64,000 bases of DNA from Bacteroidales bacterium. Lineage in GTDB: Bacteria > Bacteroidota > Bacteroidia > Bacteroidales > UBA932. Position numbers and translations under genes: made by a program. The stretch lies in contig JAFQAT010000058.1 of the NCBI GenBank assembly GCA_017399865.1, positions 1-64,000 of the forward strand. Direction: 5' to 3'. Positions 26,691 to 35,288 of the stretch are shown one piece after another (position 1 is the first letter of the stretch; every line of letters starts with the position of its first letter). Below the pieces are notes generated by a model that worked only from the letters and a program-made list of their open reading frames with translations, was not told the origin of the DNA and searched no databases.

Positions 26691-26698
26691 TATATTTG
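26691..26698 (+). promoter_or_regulatory. -7 element of the nucleoside phosphorylase gene
   Basis: TATATTTG lies 24 bases before the ATG at 26722. It is divergent from the DUF4293 promoter, with the two boxes 21 bases apart. Confidence 0.55.
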
Positions 26699-26721
26699 GA
26701 AGCTCTTAAAGAAAGTATATC

Positions 26722-27594
26722 ATGAGAATCGCAGAATCAGAACTTATAATCAATGGCGACGGATCGGTATTCCACCTCCATCTCCGTCCGGAAGAACTTG
26801 CAGACAACGTGATACTTGTCGGAGACCCTGGCCGTGTGGACATGATAGCCGAATATTTTGACGAAAAGGAATTCAGACATTCTTCACGCGAGTTCGTGTC
26901 GGTTACCGGAAAGTATAAGGGAGTGCGTATGACTGCCCTTTCGACAGGTATAGGAACGGACAATATCGACATCGTGATGAACGAGCTTGATGCCCTTGCA
27001 AACATCGATTTCGAGACCCGTGAGGTCAAGCCGGTCCATCGCACGCTGAATATTCTGCGTATCGGAACATCAGGCGCAATCCAGCCTGAGATCCCTCTCG
27101 GTGCGTTTGTATTCTCGCATGTTTCAGTAGGATGCGACGGACTTCTGAACTGGTATGCTGACCGTGAGAAGATAGCTATGCTTGACATAGAAGAGGCCTT
27201 CAAGGCCCATACAGGATGGAACAGGCATCTTCCTGATCCATATTTCGTGAAAGCAGGAGAAAAGATGAGCGCCAGATTCCGTGACTGCACATATCCTGGC
27301 ATGACCATAGCGGCTTCTGGCTTCTACGGACCTCAGGGACGTGTCCTCCGCATGCCTCTGGCAATGCCTGACATGCTCGATACCTTTGAGAGTTTCCGTT
27401 TCGGAGACCTTAAGGTGACGAACTTCGAGATGGAAGGTTCTGCAATTGCCGGAATCGCAGCCCATCTAGGCCACAATGCCGGCACTGTCTGCTGCATCAT
27501 CGCCCATCGCCACCACAAGGCATCCAATCCGGATTACAAGCCGCAGGTGCGCAAGCTGATAGAACTTTGTCTTGAGAAACTCGCAGAAGCGTAA
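26722..27594 (+). CDS. Uridine phosphorylase-family nucleoside phosphorylase
   Basis: This 290-residue protein belongs to the PNP/UDP phosphorylase family, which cleaves nucleosides with phosphate to ribose-1-phosphate and free base. Family motifs are VILVGDPGRVD near the start (phosphate site), STGIGTDNIDIVMNEL, RIGTSGAIQPEIP and FEMEGSAIAGIAAHLG (ribose/base site). It is longer than Escherichia coli Udp (253 residues) because of an insert around 135-190. Substrate cannot be fixed from sequence; uridine is the usual guess for this Bacteroidales type. The following gene starts 13 bases after its stop. Confidence 0.85.
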   Translation: MRIAESELIINGDGSVFHLHLRPEELADNVILVGDPGRVDMIAEYFDEKEFRHSSREFVSVTGKYKGVRMTALSTGIGTDNIDIVMNELDALANIDFETREVKPVHRTLNILRIGTSGAIQPEIPLGAFVFSHVSVGCDGLLNWYADREKIAMLDIEEAFKAHTGWNRHLPDPYFVKAGEKMSARFRDCTYPGMTIAASGFYGPQGRVLRMPLAMPDMLDTFESFRFGDLKVTNFEMEGSAIAGIAAHLGHNAGTVCCIIAHRHHKASNPDYKPQVRKLIELCLEKLAEA

Positions 27595-27607
27595 GACATT
27601 CCGAACC

Positions 27608-29926
27608 ATGAAAAGATTGTTCTCTATTCTTTTTTGTGCCTTAGCCGGCGCAGTCTTATTGTGTGCCCAGGACAGAACTGAACTCGAAGATTCGGTCATA
27701 GTGGGAAGCATTCCGCAATCCGTATTGGATATGTCCCTGGAGAGCCAGCAGCTGTCTGATGATGAAAAGCTGGCTATCCATTGGGCGTATACGGAACTGA
27801 TGAAGGAGGAAGCCAGGAAGTATCTGGCGGAGTTTACAGATCTGGAACTGCGTGAAATACTGGCATTTCAGAGGACTCCGGCCTGCAGATGTGTCTCATC
27901 CGCCATGTTTCTCAAGGCATTTGCCGCCAATCTGGTCAAGGCTGTCATGTGCGAGGCTGGAGCTGCATCAGGATTCTCATATTCCTTGAATGACAGAAGC
28001 TATGGACAGGAAGGCAGACCGTATTATGAGGCATTGTTGTCTTCTGTGACGGTTCTGGATGAGCTGAAGGAGAAGAATACGGATCCGAGGGCTCTCAAAG
28101 TCGTAGATAAAGTAGTAGGAGAAGCATATGACATCTTTTTATACACTGCCGTCGATTATATAAGCAAGGATGAGCTTAAGGATATGTTTGTCTTTGTGGC
28201 GTCACCGCTTGGACAGAAGTATTATCTGATTCTGGAGAAAGCCGGTAAGGGGGTCGAGATGGCCATGTCGGACTATGATTCATGGGTTGAGGCCAGGGTC
28301 AGCGATGAGAGTGCATTCAGGACTTCGGTCTCTGAATATGTGTCCCTTTCCCGTTCATTTGAGGAATATATTCCGGAACTTTACCGTCCATATGCTGAGA
28401 TGCCGCTCGGCAAAGGCATGTATGCAGGTCAGACACGTGACCTGAAACCTCATGGCAAAGGCGTACTGACTGATAAGAAAGGGGTGACATACAGCGGAAG
28501 CTTCAAGGATGGCAAGAGACATGGAGTCATAGAGGTGACTGTCCCGGGAAAGGAACCTCAGGTTCAGTATTGGGCTGATGACCGCCATCAGAAGAAGATT
28601 CCGGTTGCCGAAGGAAGCGGAATCGAGATGCAGTATATTGACGGCAAGCCTGCCGGTTATGTCGATATGTATGACGCGTCTTCTGGCAGACGCCTCAAAG
28701 GAGTCTTTGTCGACGGAGCGCTCGAAGGACCGGGAACGATCATCGAATTTTCAAGGACCATCTCAGGTGAATTCAGGAATGGTGAACTGGTGAATGGAAA
28801 CATAGTATGGGACGATGAGAAGTACAGCCTCAGGGAGTTCCGTGGAAAGATGGCCGGCAGTCTGGGTTACGGCCTTCTCAACAAGGTCCATAAGGATGAA
28901 CCTTTCATGGAACAATATGTCGGATCCCTTAAGGACGGCAGACCTGACGGCAAAGGAACAAGACGCGTCCGGGTGAACGGCCATAATGTGGAGTATTCCG
29001 GTTCCTTCGCCTATGGAAAGATGTTCGGTCGGGGAACGCAGAGACGCATGATCCATGATGAGGAAAACGGCATCCGTGAATCGGATGTGTATGAAGGACA
29101 GTTCTTCGCGGATATGATCCATGGACATGGCAAGATGACCATATCGTTGTCGGATATCCCGGAGGGTTCATGGAGTTTTGTAAGGAATAATGTCAAGCTG
29201 CCTTCAGTCAAGTCTCAGTCGATGGTGATTGTAATGGAAGGTACCTTTGACGAGGGATCCTTTATCGAGGGACGTGTGACATATTCTGACGGTTCATGGT
29301 ATGAAGGGACGTTTACCCGCTCAGGCCTTGTCGACGGAAAGATGCGTCGCGTGTATAAGGACGGTTCATATGAGGAATGTGGTATCCGTGACGGACAGCA
29401 TTACGGAAATGCAGTGATCCGGTATGCTGACGGTACGGTTTCTGAGGGCGTTTTCGAAAACGGAGTCTTTAAGGAAGACGAAGCTGAAACCCATGTGGAT
29501 GAACCGGATTTCCCTGATGTCGAGGAACGCGTGTACAGATATGAAGATCTTCCTGTCGAGAAAGGCAAGGTACGTCTGGTCAAGGCTGCCGGTGTAAACA
29601 TCATGGTAAGAGGCGTGTCATCGATCGAGATCGTATGTGAGGGCAGCTTTAAGGATGACGTGCTTCAGAACGGAAAGGTCACCATGTCAGACGGCAACTG
29701 GATGGAAGGCACTTTCGAGGACGGGGTCCTGATAACCGGCCGCGGCAGGAGCGTCGACAGATATGGAACCATATATGAGGGAGATATCAGGAACGGATTC
29801 CCTCACGGAAACGGAAAATGCACGTATAGCGACGGAACATGGTTCAAAGGAAAATTTGCCAACGGCAACAGAATGGGCGGAACCCATTATGCAGCAGATG
29901 GCAAAGTCATCAAGGTATATGAATGA
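27608..29926 (+). CDS. Exported MORN-repeat protein with N-terminal DUF2059-like region
   Basis: This 772-residue protein has a signal peptide (cut near LLCAQ). Residues about 50-260 are helical and contain two weak DUF2059-like blocks (YLAEFTDLELREILAFQ and YISKDELKDMFVFVASPLGQKYY). The rest holds about a dozen MORN repeats (YAGQTRDLKPHGKGVLT, YSGSFKDGKRHGVIEV, YVGSLKDGRPDGKGTRR, WYEGTFTRSGLVDG, YEGDIRNGFPHGNGKCTYS). MORN repeats form elongated beta surfaces that bind lipids or proteins. The first ATG in frame at 27572 lies inside the preceding gene; 27608 starts the signal peptide. Function unknown; probably periplasmic or surface. Confidence 0.8.
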   Translation: MKRLFSILFCALAGAVLLCAQDRTELEDSVIVGSIPQSVLDMSLESQQLSDDEKLAIHWAYTELMKEEARKYLAEFTDLELREILAFQRTPACRCVSSAMFLKAFAANLVKAVMCEAGAASGFSYSLNDRSYGQEGRPYYEALLSSVTVLDELKEKNTDPRALKVVDKVVGEAYDIFLYTAVDYISKDELKDMFVFVASPLGQKYYLILEKAGKGVEMAMSDYDSWVEARVSDESAFRTSVSEYVSLSRSFEEYIPELYRPYAEMPLGKGMYAGQTRDLKPHGKGVLTDKKGVTYSGSFKDGKRHGVIEVTVPGKEPQVQYWADDRHQKKIPVAEGSGIEMQYIDGKPAGYVDMYDASSGRRLKGVFVDGALEGPGTIIEFSRTISGEFRNGELVNGNIVWDDEKYSLREFRGKMAGSLGYGLLNKVHKDEPFMEQYVGSLKDGRPDGKGTRRVRVNGHNVEYSGSFAYGKMFGRGTQRRMIHDEENGIRESDVYEGQFFADMIHGHGKMTISLSDIPEGSWSFVRNNVKLPSVKSQSMVIVMEGTFDEGSFIEGRVTYSDGSWYEGTFTRSGLVDGKMRRVYKDGSYEECGIRDGQHYGNAVIRYADGTVSEGVFENGVFKEDEAETHVDEPDFPDVEERVYRYEDLPVEKGKVRLVKAAGVNIMVRGVSSIEIVCEGSFKDDVLQNGKVTMSDGNWMEGTFEDGVLITGRGRSVDRYGTIYEGDIRNGFPHGNGKCTYSDGTWFKGKFANGNRMGGTHYAADGKVIKVYE

Positions 29927-29929
29927 TGT

Positions 29930-30874
29930 TTAATTCCCGTAAATGTCCTTGCGGGATCTGAGTACCGATCCTTTCCATACATCGGGGTCTGAAATCCAGG
30001 CCTCGATGATTCTTTTCTTACCCTGGATGACGTTCTTTTCCAGAAAGTCCAGCTGAAGGTCGAATGTGGAGTACATTGATCCCGCGATCTCGTGTCCATA
30101 GTCGATGAAATGATACATGTTGTAGTCGTATCCGAACTTCTTGAAGCGCTCCACGAGCTTTCCTCCGCCATAGAATCCGAGGTTGAACAGGGCTATCTGC
30201 CTGTAAGGCACGATCTTGTCTGCAGTTCCGTGAAGCATCATGGTCGGGCACGGCGCAGTCTCATATTTCACTTTTCCCTTGCGCGATAATATTGCTCCGG
30301 CGAATGACATGACTCCGGCATAGTTGAATCCTTCCGGCAGGACTGAAGCATAGGCAGTCCTGTTGGCAAGTTCATACTCAGCCTGCATGACTGTGATCGC
30401 TCCGGCTGATGAGCCGCTGATCACGATGTTGTCACGCTCAACTCCCAGCTGTTCGGCATTGTCCAGTATGAAGTTGGTCGCGCTGAAAAGGTCTTCGACG
30501 GCGATGTGTATGGCCTTGTCAAGTATGTTTACCTGGGCGATGCCTACTTTGGAAGTGCCCTTGAGGCCTAGCCTGTAGTCTATGGAAATGACACGGTAGC
30601 CGTTTTCAGTCAGCATTCTGAACCATGGGTTATAGCTCTTGTCGTCGCGTGTTCCTGTGATGAATCCTCCTCCGAACATGAATACTATAGTCGGCTTCGT
30701 CTTTCCTGCAATCGTGGTCTCGCTTCCTTTTGCAGGGTTGTATACGTCCATGAAAAGATCGCATGTGTCCCTTTTCTCGAATACATATGTTCCGTCCGGC
30801 GAGAGCTGTCCTTCCTGTGCGGAGACAGCTGCGGCAAGGGTCAGAAACGCAATTATTGCAAATATCCTTTTCAT
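29930..30874 (-). CDS. Exported alpha/beta-hydrolase (carboxylesterase/BD-FAE-like)
   Basis: This 314-residue protein has a signal peptide (cut near VSAQE). It has the esterase/lipase-like pattern: an oxyanion loop FMFGGGFITG, the nucleophile elbow GSSAGA, an Asp region near LHGTADKIVPY and the catalytic His in YGHEIAG. A bound substrate cannot be predicted; feruloyl or acetyl esterase and peptidase roles are all possible. It is last in a minus-strand operon after the AI-2E family gene (6-base gap). Its stop faces the MORN gene stop with only 3 bases between them. Confidence 0.8.
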   Translation of the reverse strand: MKRIFAIIAFLTLAAAVSAQEGQLSPDGTYVFEKRDTCDLFMDVYNPAKGSETTIAGKTKPTIVFMFGGGFITGTRDDKSYNPWFRMLTENGYRVISIDYRLGLKGTSKVGIAQVNILDKAIHIAVEDLFSATNFILDNAEQLGVERDNIVISGSSAGAITVMQAEYELANRTAYASVLPEGFNYAGVMSFAGAILSRKGKVKYETAPCPTMMLHGTADKIVPYRQIALFNLGFYGGGKLVERFKKFGYDYNMYHFIDYGHEIAGSMYSTFDLQLDFLEKNVIQGKKRIIEAWISDPDVWKGSVLRSRKDIYGN

Positions 30875-30880
30875 CTGGTT

Positions 30881-32041
30881 TTATTTTTCGTTTGTTATGA
30901 GCTTTTCATCCGGAATAAGACGCTTGATTGCCTTTATGTGGCCGAAGAATCTGAATGCTATGACTCTGACCACGGTGTAGCACGGTATGGCTATGATCAG
31001 TGAAAGCGGACCCCCGATATGGCCCACTATGAGCAGTACGATGAATATTTCAAGAGGCTTTGACTTGATGCTGGTCGAGTATATCAGCGGCTGATATACG
31101 AAGTTGTCCACAAGCTGGGTGAAGCAGTAGATGGCGATCAGTATGGCCGTGAATATCCAGAAGTTAACGTCGAGTCCGATAGGGGAGACGCTGGTATATT
31201 TGAGGAGGATGCCGAGGACGGTTCCCAGCACTATGCCGATGAACGGACCCACATAAGGTATCACGTTCAGTATGCCGGTAAGTACCGCGATTCCGATTGC
31301 GGCGTTGAATCCGAGCCTTGCGATCAGCAGCAGGCCGAGGAAGTTGATCAGAGCTACGCCCATCATCTCGAGGATGACTCCGATGAAATATCTTGACAGA
31401 AGATAACCGATGTCTGAGATGGCCTTCTCCGTAGTCTGCTCGTGCCTGTCCGGCACAAGGGCGCAGACTATCTCTGTAAACAGTCCGTTGTCCTTTATGA
31501 AGAAGAAACCGATGAATACGACCGAGAACAGTCCGATGGCCATGTTCGTGACAAATGATGCTGCCGATCCGAGCACGGACGAGAATACCGATACGTCAAA
31601 CAGCTTCTGCAGTTCGTTGAGAATCGTTACCTCTATTCTGAAGTCGCTTCCCAACTGAGGGAAACTGTTCCTCAGGAATTCATTGAATTCGGCAAGAGGT
31701 GCTGCGATGCCGCGGGCGGCGCTTTCGATGTTCACCATCGAGATATCCTTGACTATGCCGCTTACGATCGGAATCACCGACATGAACACGGCCAGCAGGA
31801 AGGCCAGCACCGTGATGATAGAAAAGGCGGCCAGAAGCCAGTCAGGGGCTTTTCTGTCCTTGATGCGTATCTTCTGCAACAGCCCCATCAGAGGCTTTGC
31901 TATGAGGGATACCACTACGGCTATGAGGATGTAAGCCAGTACGCTGCGGAAATACCAGCAAATTGCGCATACTGCTGCCACTCCGGCGGCCGCCAGTAAG
32001 TATTTCGCCAGTTTGTCCGAATATCTTCCGTTGTTTTCCAT
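30881..32041 (-). CDS. AI-2E family transporter-like membrane protein
   Basis: This 386-residue inner-membrane protein has about eight hydrophobic segments and the family pattern: paired N-terminal helices, a soluble helical middle (about 90-150), then GFFFIKDNG, LINFLGLLLIARLGFNAAIGIAVLTGILNVIPYVGPFIG and a C-terminal helix pair with LVDNFVYQPLIYS. Members export small solutes or act as Na+/H+ antiporters; actual cargo is unknown. It is the middle gene of the HAD phosphatase-AI-2E-esterase operon (gaps of 7 and 6 bases). Confidence 0.9.
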   Translation of the reverse strand: MENNGRYSDKLAKYLLAAAGVAAVCAICWYFRSVLAYILIAVVVSLIAKPLMGLLQKIRIKDRKAPDWLLAAFSIITVLAFLLAVFMSVIPIVSGIVKDISMVNIESAARGIAAPLAEFNEFLRNSFPQLGSDFRIEVTILNELQKLFDVSVFSSVLGSAASFVTNMAIGLFSVVFIGFFFIKDNGLFTEIVCALVPDRHEQTTEKAISDIGYLLSRYFIGVILEMMGVALINFLGLLLIARLGFNAAIGIAVLTGILNVIPYVGPFIGIVLGTVLGILLKYTSVSPIGLDVNFWIFTAILIAIYCFTQLVDNFVYQPLIYSTSIKSKPLEIFIVLLIVGHIGGPLSLIIAIPCYTVVRVIAFRFFGHIKAIKRLIPDEKLITNEK

Positions 32042-32048
32042 ATGTGTG

Positions 32049-32711
32049 TTATTTTTCTGCCAAAATGGCGTTGGAAATGTCCTCTGCCTTCTCTGCCAGC
32101 ATCCATGGTGAATATGATGCCAGCTCTTCGCGTGTCCTGAATCCCCACGTCACGCCTATGGTGCGGACTCCGGCGTTGATTCCCGTCTGCATGTCGACGT
32201 CCGAATCTCCGCAGTAAACGACTTCGTCGGTTACGAGTCCTTCCATCGCGCCCATGGCTTCGCGGACTATCTGAGGGTCTGGCTTTATCGGCTTGCCGTC
32301 CCTCTGTCCCAGTATGCTGACGAACCTGTACTTCCCGAAAAGTCTTTTCAGCAGTGTTTCCGTCCCTTCCTGATACTTGTTGGATGCGACTGCGAATGAT
32401 ATGCCATTGTCGGCAAGCCTGTCAAGCATTTCATATATACCCGGATATGGCCTGGTCCTGTCGCATATGTGCTCGTTGTAATACGGTACGAAATGCCTGT
32501 GCATCATGTCTACCATCTCCTCGCTGCGCATTTCCTCAGGAAGAGCCCCCCTGAAAAGGTTGAATATGCCTCTGCCGACGAGCATGTTGTACTCATCCAG
32601 CCTTCTTGCAGGGCAGCCGCATGCTTCAAGGGCATGGTTGCATGCTCCTGCAATGTCCTCCATAGTGTCCAGAAGGGTGCCGTCAAGGTCAAAAATTACA
32701 AGTTTTGTCAT
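32049..32711 (-). CDS. HAD-family phosphoglycolate phosphatase-like hydrolase
   Basis: This 220-residue HAD hydrolase has the catalytic motif I DLDGTLLDT (Asp nucleophile at residue 8 and acid at 10), motif II in AVASNKYQ, motif III Lys at KPIKPDP and motif IV GDSDVDMQ. An alpha-helical cap sits between motifs I and II, as in Gph-type enzymes. It removes phosphate from small metabolites such as 2-phosphoglycolate. It heads the minus-strand operon. Upstream lies a TGTGCC/GGCACA inverted repeat shared with a small rightward gene. Confidence 0.88.
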   Translation of the reverse strand: MTKLVIFDLDGTLLDTMEDIAGACNHALEACGCPARRLDEYNMLVGRGIFNLFRGALPEEMRSEEMVDMMHRHFVPYYNEHICDRTRPYPGIYEMLDRLADNGISFAVASNKYQEGTETLLKRLFGKYRFVSILGQRDGKPIKPDPQIVREAMGAMEGLVTDEVVYCGDSDVDMQTGINAGVRTIGVTWGFRTREELASYSPWMLAEKAEDISNAILAEK

Positions 32712-32723
32712 TATTTTTATTGA

Positions 32724-32742
32724 TGTGCCTTATATTGGCACA
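32724..32742. promoter_or_regulatory. Inverted repeat TGTGCC-N7-GGCACA
   Basis: A perfect 6-base inverted repeat with a 7-base AT-only spacer lies between the divergent HAD gene and the 41-codon ORF. It ends 10 bases before the ORF promoter box at 32752, so it spans that promoter's upstream region. It has the size of a dimeric regulator operator. Confidence 0.4.
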
Positions 32743-32751
32743 ATGTTGTTC

Positions 32752-32759
32752 TACTTTTG
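32752..32759 (+). promoter_or_regulatory. -7 element of a 41-codon ORF
   Basis: TACTTTTG followed by C matches the consensus. The predicted start near 32766 lies 20 bases before an ATG at 32786, a typical spacing for this genome. No clear -33 TTTG is present. Confidence 0.55.
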
Positions 32760-32785
32760 CATTACAAACTTAAAAGACAAGAGAT

Positions 32786-32911
32786 ATGAATACAGACAAC
32801 ACAACTCTCGCTTACCTCAGTTCGATGATCTCCTCAGAAGAATCATACAGAACCCTGATCGACATGATCGGTGAAATGGACCTCGAGTTTACCGGGCTCA
32901 GCCTTGCTTAA
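32786..32911 (+). CDS. Candidate small protein (41 aa), antisense to the end of the Clp ATPase gene
   Basis: The frame runs from ATG 32786 to TAA 32911 and encodes an acidic 41-residue peptide beginning [20 protein letters not shown] and ending EFTGLSLA. It is placed correctly behind a consensus -7 box. Its last 69 bases overlap the 3' end of the convergent Clp ATPase gene (stop at 32843). It has no signal peptide or membrane segment. I do not recognise the family. The same transcript would also be antisense to the clp mRNA, so it may be a dual coding/antisense RNA, or the frame may be fortuitous. Confidence 0.45.
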   Translation: MNTDNTTLAYLSSMISSEESYRTLIDMIGEMDLEFTGLSLA

Positions 32912-35197
32912 GCCGACCTTCAGTCTGCCCGATGTCCTTTTCCCTCCGAACATCCTTTCTGTGATGATCTGTTCGGAGACAGGATCCTCGATATATTTCT
33001 GCACGGCCCTTTTCAACGGTCTTGCTCCATAGCTCGGATTGTATCCGGCCTGAGCTACGAACCTCTTGGCGGCCGAGGTTACGGTCAGCTCGAATCCGGC
33101 TTCCCTTACCCTGGCCTTGAGTTCCTTGAGCTCTATGTCGATTATCTTTTCCAGATCGTCCTTGTCCAGATGGCTGAAGAATACCTGTTCATCCACACGG
33201 TTGATGAATTCCGGCGGGAAAGCCTTTCTTACAGCCTTCTCTACTACGGACTTCCGATTTCCTTCCACGTTTCTGCTTGAAGTACTGAATCCTACGCCAC
33301 TTCCATAGTCCTCAAGCTCGCGACTGCCCACATTGGATGTCATGATGACGATTGTATTGCGGAAGCTTATGGTCCTTCCGGTGCTGTCCGTCAGCCTTCC
33401 CTCGTCCATGACCTGAAGCAGGATGTTGAATACGTCAGGATGAGCCTTCTCGATCTCGTCAAGAAGGACCACGCAGTACGGCTTGCGTCTGACACGTTCG
33501 CTGAGCTGCCCTCCCTCTTCGAACCCGACATATCCCGGAGGGGCTCCGATCAGTCTTGATACGTTGAATTTCTCCATGTATTCGCTCATGTCGAGTCTGA
33601 CCATATTGTCCTCAGAATCAAACAGATATTCGGCAAGGGACTTCGCCAGCTGGGTCTTTCCTACTCCGGTAGGGCCGAAGAACAGGAATGTCCCGATAGG
33701 CTTGCCGGGATCCTTGATGCCGGCCCTGTTCCTCTGGATGGCCTTCACTACCTTCTCGATGGCCTCGTCCTGTCCTATGATCCTCTTCTTCAGCGTCTCA
33801 TGCATCTTCATGAGCCTGCTTCCTTCGTTTTCGGCGACTTTTCCTGACGGGATTCCTGTCATCTTGGAGATGATTTCCGCCACATCCTCTGCCGTGACGT
33901 GTCCCGTCTTCTTCGGATTCTTGAGGCGGACCTTGGAGCCGGCTTCGTCCATCGCGTCTATCGCCTTGTCGGGCAGACATCTGTCCGTGATGTACCTTTC
34001 AGACATCCTGACGCATGCTTCGATGGCCTCGTCGGAGTATATGACATTATGATGCTTCTCGTAGTTTGTCTTGAGCTTCATGAGGATGGATATCGAATGA
34101 GGGATGTCCGTGTGCTCCACCACGATCTTCTGGAAACGGCGGTCCAGGGCTCCGTCCTTTTCGACGCTCTTCTTGAATTCGTCCATAGTAGTGGCTCCGA
34201 TGCACTGGATGTCACCGCGTGCAAGGGCGGGCTTGAGCATGTTCGCCGCGTCCAGGCTTCCGGACGCGCCTCCGGCTCCGACTATCGTGTGGAACTCGTC
34301 AATGAACAGGATGACGTCCGGGCTTGAGGCCACTTCGTTGATTATGTTCTTGAGCCTTTTCTCGAAGTCGCCACGGTACTTTGTACCTGCGACTATGGAG
34401 CCGAGGTCGAGCGATATGAGTCTCTTGCCTTCCAGTACCGGCGGAACGTCTCCGTTGACTATCTTTATCGCAATTCCCTCTACAATGGCAGATTTTCCGA
34501 CTCCGGGATCTCCGACCAGCATCGGGTTGTTCTTGCGTCTGCGGCCGAGTATCTGTATCACGCGCTGGATCTCGTCCTCTCTGCCCACAAGAGGGTCGAG
34601 CCTGCCTTCACGAGCCGCCTGTGTGATGTCATATCCGAATTCTTCGAGAGGTGACGGTCCTTTCTCTTCCTCTTCGGTTACCTGTCTTATCCTGATCTGA
34701 GGTGCCTCGTCATCATCTTCCGCTCCTTCCTTCTCCTCTTTCTCCGGGCCTCTGTCCAGCATTGAATTCCTGTCCATGTATCTGAACAGCATCCCGTAGT
34801 CTATGCCCATGTCGTTGAGGTATGAGCAGCCGTACGATCCGCTCGCCCTCATGAGTGCGAGAAGAAGATGCTGGGGAGCCGCCTGACGGCTTCTCAGCTT
34901 TGTCGCTTCCAGGATCGTGAAGCTCAGTACGTTCTGGGTGCCCCTGGAAAAGCTGACCTTGTCGATCTCCGAATATGGTATATGCTCGTTTGTGAATATC
35001 CTGCTGTCGATGAACTGCTTCAGCTCCTCCGTGTCGGTTCCTGTACCTATGAGAGCGTCGACGGCGGAGTTTTCCCTGTGGCGCAGGATGCCCAGAAACA
35101 GGTGGTCGGGAGCGATCCCGTAACTGCCTGTTCTCATGGCTTCTTCGCGGGAATAATTGATGATCGAATTCAGTTCGTCTGATATGCTGATTTCCAT
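32843..35197 (-). CDS. clpC: Clp protease ATP-binding subunit (ClpC/ClpA-type AAA+ unfoldase)
   Basis: This 784-residue double-AAA+ unfoldase feeds proteins to ClpP. Two Clp_N repeats occupy about 1-140. The first AAA+ domain has Walker A GDPGVGKS and Walker B LFIDEFHT. The second has GPTGVGKT and [17 protein letters not shown] tripeptide (SGVGFSTSS) fits the ClpP-docking loop. Between DEAGSKVRL and the second domain there is no coiled-coil middle domain with UVR motif, which ClpC normally has; the architecture is ClpA-like. This is a real sequence feature, not a frameshift, as the frame is continuous. The 3' end overlaps a small antisense ORF. Confidence 0.9.
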   Translation of the reverse strand: MEISISDELNSIINYSREEAMRTGSYGIAPDHLFLGILRHRENSAVDALIGTGTDTEELKQFIDSRIFTNEHIPYSEIDKVSFSRGTQNVLSFTILEATKLRSRQAAPQHLLLALMRASGSYGCSYLNDMGIDYGMLFRYMDRNSMLDRGPEKEEKEGAEDDDEAPQIRIRQVTEEEEKGPSPLEEFGYDITQAAREGRLDPLVGREDEIQRVIQILGRRRKNNPMLVGDPGVGKSAIVEGIAIKIVNGDVPPVLEGKRLISLDLGSIVAGTKYRGDFEKRLKNIINEVASSPDVILFIDEFHTIVGAGGASGSLDAANMLKPALARGDIQCIGATTMDEFKKSVEKDGALDRRFQKIVVEHTDIPHSISILMKLKTNYEKHHNVIYSDEAIEACVRMSERYITDRCLPDKAIDAMDEAGSKVRLKNPKKTGHVTAEDVAEIISKMTGIPSGKVAENEGSRLMKMHETLKKRIIGQDEAIEKVVKAIQRNRAGIKDPGKPIGTFLFFGPTGVGKTQLAKSLAEYLFDSEDNMVRLDMSEYMEKFNVSRLIGAPPGYVGFEEGGQLSERVRRKPYCVVLLDEIEKAHPDVFNILLQVMDEGRLTDSTGRTISFRNTIVIMTSNVGSRELEDYGSGVGFSTSSRNVEGNRKSVVEKAVRKAFPPEFINRVDEQVFFSHLDKDDLEKIIDIELKELKARVREAGFELTVTSAAKRFVAQAGYNPSYGARPLKRAVQKYIEDPVSEQIITERMFGGKRTSGRLKVGLSKAEPGKLEVHFTDHVDQGSV

Positions 35198-35219
35198 AAT
35201 AAATTTACCTAATGATGCA

Positions 35220-35227
35220 CAAAATTA
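35220..35227 (-). promoter_or_regulatory. -7 element of the Clp ATPase gene
   Basis: On the minus strand this reads TAATTTTG. The predicted start near 35213 gives a leader of about 16 bases. It lies 13 bases from the divergent gyrA box. Confidence 0.55.
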
Positions 35228-35239
35228 CTAAAAAAATCG

Positions 35240-35247
35240 TATCTTTG
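35240..35247 (+). promoter_or_regulatory. -7 element of the gyrA promoter
   Basis: TATCTTTG followed by C. The predicted start near 35254 gives a leader of about 35 bases. The two promoters for clp and gyrA overlap back to back, so their -33 regions interpenetrate. Confidence 0.6.
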
Positions 35248-35288
35248 CGAAGATATGCTTAAAAGTATAAAAAGATAAAAAACATCAT

